Part shown: piece after piece, positions 56,468-64,000 of the stretch
Position numbering within the stretch: the first letter of the stretch is position 1
Layout: every line of letters starts with the position of its first letter
Assembly: GCA_946894095.1 (NCBI GenBank)
Contig: OX335654.1
Coordinates: 17,927,687 to 17,991,686 of the forward strand
Direction of reading: 5' to 3'
Length of the DNA: 64,000 bases
From: Incurvaria masculella
Lineage: Eukaryota > Arthropoda > Insecta > Lepidoptera > Incurvariidae
The notes under the pieces: generated by a model
What the model was told of the DNA's origin: nothing
The model's database searches: none
The model's input: the letters and a program-made list of their open reading frames with translations, nothing else
Made by a program: the position numbers and the translations under genes

Positions 56468-56919
56468 ATATTGCACTTCGCCACTTTTATCGATTCGGTT
56501 CGAGTAAAAACCTTTACACCGAAACCCTCAGCAAGGCACGCTCCCCACGCCTTTAAACACGACACCACAAATCCATTACTCGTCTGACCCAGTGTTTTTC
56601 GCGAACGGGGGGTCAAAACAACTCGACACCTTTTTAATCCCGATGAAAACCAAAAAAAAAAACGAACAAGACACTTCACTTTGAGACATTACCCGAAGCG
56701 AGCAAAGGAGTAACTTAGTTTAGCCTTTCCCTAATCTTTCTTCACCTCTCGTTTGAGCAACGACAGAACCGACAGGAAGCATTTTCGCTCTTCCGGAGGG
56801 GTAGGCAGAGCGGATTGAGGGCTGTTCGATCATGTTGACTGAAACGTGACTTTGGGTTTCGGTGATAACTATCGAGTTTATATTGAGTGGTTTCTTGTCC
56901 GTCAGTGTCACCTATCTGT
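56468..56919 (-). other. Probable decayed BEL/Pao interior
   Basis: Lies directly downstream (minus strand) of the BEL/Pao peptidase frame. Open stretches (56720-56911, 56742-57032) are in shifting frames and not recognisable. Confidence 0.4.
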
Positions 56920-57144
56920 TCATCGAAAATGAAAAATGGCAATTGCGACCGAAACCTCAGACAATGTATGATCCAATGAAAGGATATATAAATTAACAGC
57001 CCCCTGGCATTTCCTAATACGTCCACCTCCAATACCCACGATGTTCAGGTTTATCTTTAATCTCTCCAACCCCAACCGGTGCACAAGCTCATGGGTAACA
57101 AATGAAACTTGGGAACCACTATCCAGAAGACACCTGGCATGATA
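56920..57144 (-). pseudogene. BEL/Pao retrotransposon peptidase region, downstream part
   Basis: The minus-strand frame begins near the transposon junction and holds RCLLDSGSQVSFVTHEL, then LGLERLKINLNIVGIGGG. LLDSGSQ.SF.T is the active-site region of the aspartyl peptidase (DUF1758-like) in BEL/Pao Pol, followed by the usual V.GIGG motif. The frame then degenerates and stops. The upstream half of the domain lies at 58871-59005, separated by the Tc1-like element. Confidence 0.8.
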
Positions 57145-57301
57145 TACAGTGTTGGCCAAATTAGTATGGATTTCGTAAAAATGACAATATTTTAGAGCAT
57201 AAGAGTTTTATTGTTAAAAAAATGTAATAAAAAATGAATATAACCATTAGAAATATATATTATATTTATAATAGAAGTAAAGAAGTACACATTGAAGAAT
57301 T

Positions 57302-58488
57302 TTAATATTTGGTATGGCCTCCTTTAGCTTTAATGAGGGCTTGCAGTCTTTTTGGCATACCCTCAATGAAATTGCGGCAATGGTTTTTCAAATCATCATC
57401 ATGGTGCCACACTTTGATCAGCCTTTCGATGAGTAACCGCTTGTTCGGGACTTCAATTTCATTAATTTTCCTTTTCATAATACCCCATATTCCCTCGATA
57501 GGGTTCATGTCAGGGCTATTTCCTGGCCAAGGGAGTACGGTCATATTTTGTTTAAGAAAATAATCCTTCATTCGCTTTGAAACGTGGCAAGGAGCATTAT
57601 CCTGTTGGAAAATGTACTCCTCATCTCCAAACCATTCTGTTATCTGAGGTTTAAGAGTATTTTCCAGTACATTCATGTACTTTTCCGAGTTCATTGTTCC
57701 AGAGACAACTTGAAGTCTTCCAGGTCCTTGTACAGATATTGAACTCCAAACCATGATTGAAGCAGCATGCTTTACTCTCTCCACTAAGCATTCCTTTTTA
57801 AATTCTTCTCCTGGCCTTCGTCGAACGTGCTGTGTCCGCTCATCAAGGATTAGGATGCTGCTTTCGTCAGAAAAAATCACCTACAATTTTTTTAAACAGC
57901 ATGAAAAACAGCGAAAAAATTATTGTTTTTACATTGTTCAATAAAAAACACAATTCTGCTACTACATATGAAAAAAACATACAAATGTTCACATTTCCAA
58001 TACATAGTATTATTATTTACCTTATTCCAATCATCAGATGTCCAACTTTCGTATGTTTTCGCCCATGCCAACCTCTTGTCAATCATCGCCTTAGTAAGCT
58101 TTGGCTTTTTCAATGGACGGCAGGCCTTCAGTCCTGCTTCAAACAACCTTCTACGCACAGTTCTTGAGCTGGCTTCAATGCCACTTTGTTGCCATAGTTG
58201 CCTCAATTTTGTAGAAGTGAGTTTTCGATTTTGCAGGCTAATATTTATGAGTTTTCTGTCATCCCGAGCCGAGGAAACCTTCTTCCGACCGCACCTACCC
58301 GTTCTTTTCGGTGACAATGTCTGGTTATTACTTGTTACTGCTTGCTTGCTTACTTGTTATTACTTGGACACTACTTGTGGCGACACATTCAGTTTGGCTG
58401 CTATTTCATTTTGTTTCAAGCCAGAATTACTAAGTAAAACTTCAATCTGCCCTCTTTTCCTCGGACTTTAATCTTTCCCTTTCACCAT
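57302..58488 (-). pseudogene. Tc1-family DD34E transposase, with intron, N-terminus broken
   Basis: Reading on the minus strand from ATG at 58486-58488 gives, in frame: the first helix-turn-helix (GLKQNEIAAKLNVSPQVV), a basic linker LSPKRTGRCGRKK, a second DNA-binding part (KLTSTKLRQLWQQSGIEASS) and SDDWNK at the exon end (58021). Exon 2 (57880-57302) starts VIFSDES (first Asp), has QQDNAPCH (second Asp) and NPIEGIW (Glu), with exactly 34 residues between the last two. It ends GGHTKY-stop. Joined length is about 348 codons, normal for Tc1. Stops at 58468-58470, 58360-58362 and 58357-58359 break the N-terminus. The catalytic half is intact. Confidence 0.93.
57881..58020 (-). other. 140-nt intron in the transposase gene
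   Basis: The minus strand has donor aataag|gtaaat at 58021/58020 and acceptor ttgtag|gtgatt at 57881/57880. Removing it joins SDDWNK to VIFSDES without a frame change (phase 0), exactly where Tc1 proteins run continuously. Without splicing, the frame ends at 57892 after the DNA-binding half. Confidence 0.88.
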
Positions 58489-58870
58489 GATTACTTTTGA
58501 GGTTATCTGAAGTTTAAATGGCTTTTAATCCGTCAAAATACTGCAACGAGGTTCGTAAACCTAAGCAGCATAGAGTAGTAAAACAAAATATCTGATAACA
58601 CACGTGACAATTAATAAAAACTTCATTTATTCCAAACAACAAAGAAACCCATAAAAACATTAAAAGTCACTCTAATGTCAAATATTGTCAATGTCGCATC
58701 AAAAATAGTCACTAGCGCCATCTACAATTGATATTTTGAGCTATACAAGCCATAGACAAAATAGGCACTCATTTTGAGTACACTATTATCCAAAAAACCT
58801 ATATTTTTTAACATTGAAACTAAATTTTCGTCCAAATAAAAAAATCCATACTAATTTGGCCAACACTGTA

Positions 58871-59005
58871 AGTGACCATATTTATCCTTCACTTGCACCA
58901 AAGCAGTTCCCAGTAAAACTGAGCTGCAGTTGTGTGTATTTGAATCACTTGAGGGGTTCTGTTCACCAAAGCCTGCTCCACTATGTGAACAAATTTGATC
59001 GTATA
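58871..59005 (-). pseudogene. BEL/Pao peptidase region, upstream part
   Basis: The minus strand reads SSVLLGTALVQVKDKYGH up to the Tc1 junction. VLL.TALV.V.D..G is the strand-loop segment that precedes LLDSGSQ in BEL/Pao peptidases, so this and 56920-57144 were one domain. A one-base length difference remains across the junction, so the copy was probably already out of frame. Confidence 0.75.
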
Positions 59006-59013
59006 ATTATCTC

Positions 59014-59586
59014 CGGAAATAGTGGGTCACAACATGTTTGGTCACGATAATGTAAATGGCTGAATCTGGGTTCACATGTTAGAGACCAACCCTCTGATGC
59101 TAAATATGTCGCCAACACCCAGTGGTTGCGTTATCTAGATTGCCTATATACAAAATAGATGTTTGTATGTATCTGCTAATGAATGTACTTATTGTCTGGA
59201 CATATTCATACTTATTCATTATACAACAATAACCAGTCGGTTTTATAATGTAATACTTAAATATACCGAAAGTTATATCTGTAACTTAAATTGCATATAA
59301 CTACGAAATTCAACCAAAGATTTGTGCAGTTTTGGTATTACAAGTAAGTATGTACTGATACTTTCATGCTGCGTTATTTGCAGCCATTTGCATTATCATA
59401 TATTTTTTCTCATAACGATAACTACCTTTTCAAGCTTATCTACTTATTTTTACCTTATCTAGGTAACGCAACCACTTGGCGCAGGCAGACGGACATTTTT
59501 AGCTTCAGATGGTTGATCTTTATCCTGCGAACCCAGTTTCAGCCATTTACGTTATCGTTACCATTTTTGTCGCGACCTCCTAGTCT
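59014..59586 (+). mobile_element. MITE-A, copy 3
   Basis: Slightly diverged full copy. Left end ctccggaaatagtgggtcac, right end ttttgtcgcgacctcctagt. The interior caataaccagtcggttttat and the arms with gagaccaaccctctgatgct match copy 2. Confidence 0.87.
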
Positions 59587-59764
59587 ATGACGGTAGCGTG
59601 GGCCAGGCGCTGACGAATTCGCTCACTCTTTTTTTTTACTTGCTTTTACCCAGTTTTGTAAAGTTTATAATGTGCTACTACCCACCCTACCCAACTACTG
59701 CGCACTATCATAGGCAAACTCATTCCATAGCTGCATAATCGTGAACGGAAATAAATATATTATT

Positions 59765-59880
59765 AATGTTAAGCGCGGCATATGGCGTACGCCAACCCCC
59801 ACATAAGAGTTACCCGACGACGCCCATGGGCTTACGATAATTTTCGGGGGCTGCAAAAACCATGCCGACCGGCCAGGTGC
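59765..59880 (-). pseudogene. Jockey/CR1-like LINE, last about 115 bp
   Basis: Reversed end words gcgcggcatatggcgtacgcc and gacgacgcccatgggcttac, gccgaccggccaggtgc match the 3' ends at 6743 and 53708. Frame not maintained. Confidence 0.7.
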
Positions 59881-60806
59881 TATATGATATGATTATATGA
59901 TATTGATATGATGTTCGAGTAATGGATATGGGAATCTTTTTTACGTTATTGAGATATCGTCGTACAGTTTGATCCAGTGATTCCTCGAAGGTTAATAATA
60001 CGTTTTATCCGCACCTTAGCCGGCATTCAATCATTGGCCAACCAACAATTTCGCTTATTGCTCAGTGGGTAACCGCCATAGCTCCTTCAAAATGGCGGAT
60101 TATTTCCGCTCGTTCTCGCTGCCACTCAGAAGCGCATTGCATTGCAGGATATGAAACAAGTATTTGCCGTCATTTTGGCATCGCCAAATTTGCCGAAAAA
60201 TATATCTTATTCCAGATGTACTTATTTAAAAATATTATGATTTCGATTATAAAAGTATTCTCATAGCGGCGCCCACGCGATCTCACCGTTCTTGTCAAGC
60301 CTTTTAACCTTCCCTCCATCTACCCGCCATCCTGGAAGATCTCTCGCGGGCCCTATGCGCTTTTCTGTAGTAGTATAGAGCGAATATTAAATTAGTGTGC
60401 GTAACTTAGAGGCACTGGCTATGCGTGCCTTTCCATCCATTTGTTTGAAGGAATTTCTTACTTAACACTTTGCAATAGAGTTTATTAGCTCATAGCATCT
60501 TTTACGAGAATTATACGAAGAAGATATTCTATGGTTTATTACATGATGAAGGATGAAGATTTCCAGGGTAGGCACTGCTTTTCTGCCTCTAATAAGGGCA
60601 CGCCACTGCTCTCGCCCACTTGCCCACCATCAGCTTAACTTGTTCTTTTACATCTGTTTCACTAGTTAGTTTACAAACAATTTATAATACAGCACGTTAC
60701 ATGTTTTTATGTAATTGGAAATTCATGGCCACATATACGGTCAGGATGTTAGCCCAAAATACCGCATGAAAACTAAGTGCCATGCGAGGACCTTTTATTA
60801 TTTCAT
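59881..60806. other. Unassigned, one moderately GC-rich patch
   Basis: Positions 60060-60150 include cttcaaaatggcggattatt and gctcgttctcgctgccact. Positions 60715-60795 are SINE-1 scrap (catggccacatatacggtca, aagtgccatgcgaggacc). Confidence 0.42.
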
Positions 60807-61322
60807 TTAAGGTGGCCCAACCCGCTCAACTCCTCATACAAACGGGGAAAGAAGATCACGCCCATATTTCTTATCAAAGATCCCAAATTTTGCTCAAAAG
60901 AGCTTTATTTGATCGAACTTGATGTCTGATGACCGTTGGCATTGTAAAATTGTGTTTGGTTTCTAAGTTATAAGGTCCGAAAGTTCGAATTTTTCGCGCA
61001 TTTTATACAATAACTTTGGAGGTAGATTACGCAATGATAAATTAAGAACATCTGAAAAAGATTGCGCTCTGGGACCTTCTCTGTTTCATAGAAAAAGATA
61101 GGCTCCGTGATGAGGAAGATGCAACATGCCCACAAAACAGACAATGTGCATAGTGTATGATTTGGTAAGATTTATAAAAAAAGAATTACCAAACAACTTA
61201 TAGCCAAAAGTAAGCCACGAACGCTGTAGTCGAAAATCTAACAAAAACCAAATAGATTATAAATCTTGATTAAATACGCTATGTCTGATGACTAATCTTT
61301 TTAAGATGTCCTTACTTTATCA
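60807..61322. mobile_element. MITE-C, copy 3, with inverted half
   Basis: The first about 255 bp follow copy 1 from ttaaggtggcccaacccgct to gataaattaagaacatctg. From 61063 the other half of the element (gcgctctgggaccttctctg onward) runs in the opposite orientation to normal. It ends taatctttttaagatgtcct, a second, inverted version of the middle. One terminus (about 70 bp) is missing. Confidence 0.83.
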
Positions 61323-61957
61323 TAAGTCTGAAAATATTTGACTTGGATACGGTGAGTAAGTATATCTCCCAGCGATTCATAATTGTTTTCCTAATCGAAC
61401 TTATTTTTATCACGAGTTTCATCGGAAGGACACTCTGTAATGTTGAAGTCAATTATGTTTAGAGCCCTGTATTTTCTCTTTTTAGTTCACATTATCGTGA
61501 CTTTTTCTGGTAAAATCAGTCGTAATGTATTTCTCAATACAGTAACAGTACAAAAAATCGTTTGAAATGTAACAGTCATTTAAATTCTAAAATATAATAT
61601 TTCGTATCTAAATTCCGATCATGACCGTAGAAAGTCACTAGGTCACTAAACTAAATCACGAAAGTTTGGTATTGTTAACGTTCTAGTAAGCAACCCACAA
61701 GCAATATGTATACTTAATAGCCCACCCTACTTCTGACCTCGCTTGGCTTGTTGGCAGTTTGTTGACGGAGGCTGAGGTGGCCCGCTCCTGGAGTGCTGTC
61801 TCTATCAATAATAAAGACAAGGGGACAGACGTCTCAGTTTCGAAGAAAAAAGCGAAAATGGAGCGTGCAAAGCCCTTGGGAAATTCTGCATGTATGCCAT
61901 ACCCTCTCGCACACAGTTCTATAATATTTTAAAACCACCGAATACTGCACTAATAAC
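61323..61957. other. Unassigned
   Basis: AT-rich. No frames or element ends recognised. Confidence 0.4.
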
Positions 61958-62202
61958 CAGGGGGCCCATTCCCGTAAGAGTGAGTTCGAGTTCGGGAGTG
62001 AGTTAACCTAAAAATAGCTGGGAAATATATTATTATTTAAATAACGCAACCGTTATTTATACTTCCGACGTATTTAAGGGACGGACCTGATTTTTATCTA
62101 ACTGTAATGATGTTCAAGAAGTGTGGAAACATTACTATTTAAAAAAGTGAGTTGATATTTAGTGACGAATTCGAACTCACTCTTTCCCTGAATGGACCCC
62201 CA
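61958..62202. mobile_element. MITE-F (hAT-like ends), copy 2
   Basis: Very close to copy 1 at 33674 over its whole length: cagggggcccattcccgtaa, then tgagttcgagttcgggagtg, ending tccctgaatggaccccc. The high similarity indicates recent activity. Confidence 0.88.
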
Positions 62203-62377
62203 GAAGAGGAATGAAGACCGAAATTATAGTTGGAAATGCTTTAAAAAATACTCCGCCTTTAATGGGTTGTGGAAATGTGGTGTGTAATTTCTAGGAGCAT
62301 GTAGCCGTGAAATATATGGAAAGCCCAGGCATGGGAACTAATGGTAGCCATTTACTGTAATACCATAAAAAAGTTAA

Positions 62378-62685
62378 AAAAAACCGGCCAAGTGCGAGTC
62401 GGACTCGCACACGAAGGGTTCCGTACCATCGTAAAAAAATGTATACAAAAAAATCACGTTTTTTGTATTTTAATTTTAATTATTTCTAAATCTTACCTAT
62501 TTGTTGTTATAGCGGCAAAATAAATACACACTCTGTGAAAATTTCAGCTGTCTATCTGTTACGGTTACTGAGATACAGCCCTGTGACAGACGGACAGACG
62601 GACGGACGGACGGACGGACGGACGGACAGCGGAGACTTAGTAATAGGGTTCCGTTTTCACCCTTTGGGTACGGAACCCTAAAAAA
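62378..62685 (+). mobile_element. (GACG)n-bearing element, copy 8
   Basis: Complete, little-decayed copy: aaaaccggccaagtgcgagt at the head, (GACG)n at 62589-62628, and the tail ttcaccctttgggtacggaa then ccctaaaa. It serves as the reference for the family. Confidence 0.92.
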
Positions 62686-62739
62686 CAGAAGAGAGGGAGG
62701 GAGAACTCAACAAGAGGCTGGATAAAAAATAAGTTTATT

Positions 62740-62971
62740 TCCGCTATTGCGATGGTATCAGTCGGGTAGAACTTAAAACCTACCACCTAGTACGGGAAGC
62801 GTAACCACGTTTTACATGAATTCCGAACCATGAAACAGTTCGCATTCGTGACGAAATCCACTTATCTAACTTAGAAAGAGAAAGAAAGTGGTGCAAGAAC
62901 GGGGCGGAGATCGAACCCATGACATCAGGCATTGAAGAAAAAGTCCCCGCGCCACTGAGCTACAAGCCGCT
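62740..62971 (-). mobile_element. SINE-1, head half
   Basis: Reversed body and head: gcgatggtatcagtcgggta, acgttttacatgaattccga, and tgagctacaagccgct at the end. The 3' tail half is missing. Confidence 0.78.
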
Positions 62972-63129
62972 CAGGTCCTACTAGTGCTACAACCATTTTG
63001 AACTTACACATCTGCAAGTCTTGGTCAAAACTATTCGGTTCAAATTGGTGTGTGGTGTTTTATCGTATCATCTTTTTAATATTTGCTGAACAAAGCTCTG
63101 CCCACATCTATTATAACAAACATTTTAAC

Positions 63130-63404
63130 AAAAAAAACCGGCCAAGTGCGAGTCGGACTCGCACACGAAGGGTTCCGTACCATCGAACAAGATTTACAAA
63201 AAAAAACACACGTTTTTTTGTATGGGGCCCCCCTTTAATTATTATTATTTTATGATGTTAACTATTTGTTGTTATAGCGGCAAAATAAATACATAATCTG
63301 TGAAAAATTTCAACTTCCTACCTGTTACGGTTCATGAGATACAGCCCTGTGACAGACGGACGGACGGACGGGCGGACGGACGGACAACGGAGGCTTAGTA
63401 ATAG
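63130..63404 (+). mobile_element. (GACG)n-bearing element, copy 9, tail lost
   Basis: Head and core as in the reference, with (GACG)n at 63356-63386. It ends after ggcttagtaatag, so the terminal about 40 bp are gone. It lies 445 bp from copy 8. Confidence 0.9.
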
Positions 63405-63479
63405 TAAAAAGTATTCCAAAACCACCACTCAAAAAATTACAATAATCGTAAAATGTCAATTATTTTTTTACTTTTTAGT

Positions 63480-63715
63480 ACTTTTTCTTGGAAGTCGGTT
63501 TTTTAAGTGAATACACTAACTTATTTGTACACGTCCTTTCTAAACCAATAAAACCTATATGATTTTCTTTTAAATGGGACCACACGGGAAGCACCAGCTT
63601 TCAAATAAAAAAATAATCATCAAAATCAGTTCTCCCAAGCGAAAGTTCTGAGGTAACAAACACACCAAAAAATACAGTCGAATTGAGAACCTCCTCCTTT
63701 ATTGAAGTCGGTTAA
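63480..63715. mobile_element. Lepidopteran interspersed repeat with gaagtcggtt ends
   Basis: Begins near cttggaagtcggttttttaa and ends cctttattgaagtcggttaa. The phrase gagaacctcctcctttattg is one I associate with widespread lepidopteran repeats. The gaagtcggtt words are direct, not inverted. Boundaries are approximate. Confidence 0.5.
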
Positions 63716-64000
63716 AAAGGTTATTATGTATCTTAAGTATGTGTTAAGTGTCTTACGTCTACGTATTATTAATGCTCGTTACTTAAGTAATTTCATGTAT
63801 GAATGACACTGGTTTCACTTGGAAGAATTTATAATCTCCACAAAGACAAAGCAGAGATAATTTATTTTGTTAAGTAAAACAAACTCATTTACACAATATA
63901 TTGTTGTATCGTGATCGTTCAGAGCGTTCTAACAGATGAAATTTCCGCTCGAAAGCCAAATCCTTTATTTTGCAGACATATTGCGTTTGTCACACGGTCT
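63716..64000. other. No recognised feature
   Basis: AT-rich sequence to the window edge. Confidence 0.4.

Larger units (their letters stand above)
57147..58868 (-). mobile_element. Tc1-like (DD34E) transposon inserted in BEL/Pao
   Basis: A 1722-bp element bounded by TA on both sides (57145-57146 and 58869-58870). Its termini, beginning cagtgttggccaaattagta, are inverted repeats identical for 27 bp. It encodes one Tc1-family transposase on the minus strand, with an intron. It sits inside the peptidase region of a BEL/Pao copy, so it is younger than that copy. The identical terminal repeats show little decay, although the N-terminal codons are damaged. Confidence 0.95.

Noticed and set aside
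56302..56679. 125-codon minus-strand frame
   Set aside because: Largely inside MITE-C and its flank; not shared by the other MITE-C copies.
58317..58471. Intact N-terminus of the Tc1-like transposase by an alternative start
   Set aside because: Three in-frame stops interrupt the first helix-turn-helix and linker. No upstream ATG in another frame restores the motif order.

Overview
This window looks like nuclear DNA of a moth or butterfly (Lepidoptera). It is AT-rich, and it is packed with interspersed elements typical of lepidopteran genomes: tRNA-headed SINEs, elements carrying (GACG)n microsatellites, Helitron ends, foldback MITEs and 5'-truncated LINE tails. It also holds a short TTAGG-type telomeric repeat. 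I recognise no host protein-coding gene, rRNA, functional tRNA or CRISPR array. The window is best read as a long intergenic or intronic stretch made of transposable-element layers, with a few GC-rich islands that may be cis-regulatory. Names such as MITE-A or SINE-1 are labels made up for this annotation, not database names.

Layout. 0-5 kb: a local duplication, two short hairpins and SINE-1 debris with a 77-bp mini-MITE inside. 5-9 kb: MITE-D split by a LINE tail with a target-site duplication, and a 303-bp palindrome of MITE-E. 9.85-10.58 kb: a six-unit 121-bp satellite. 11-17 kb: three (GACG)n elements and a GC-rich island. 17-29 kb: SINE-1 copies, a 21-bp minisatellite, a family with an AATAAAC-rich tail, MITE-B, a perfect 46-bp palindrome and a CR1-like LINE 3' end. 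30-37 kb: MITE-A, SINE-1, MITE-F nested in SINE-1 and two RTE-like LINE ends. 38.45-39.28 kb: a non-autonomous Helitron carrying heat-shock-element arrays and two TATA/Initiator core promoters. 40-49 kb: MITE-D, SINE-1, two long inverted repeats, MITE-C, and MITE-A nested in MITE-B. 49-56 kb: the telomeric-type repeat, a possible first exon, a 131-bp hairpin, MITE-G, a Jockey/CR1-like LINE end and Helitron ends. 56.9-59 kb: a Tc1-like DD34E transposon inserted in a BEL/Pao peptidase region. 59-64 kb: more copies of the same families.

The lead observation is the Helitron at 38452-39284. Ten exact GAA/TTC units and then eight more lie on strict 5-bp registers, the architecture of strong heat-shock elements. 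They precede TATATAAA boxes placed 31 bp upstream of TCAGT initiators. The core promoter is present twice, 182 bp apart, and the second copy points out through the Helitron 3' end. This looks like a captured hsp-type promoter on a mobile element, able in principle to place neighbouring DNA under heat-shock control.

Other points of note are a 140-nt phase-0 intron in the Tc1-like transposase, whose N-terminus carries three stop codons, and several nested insertions that give relative ages of families.
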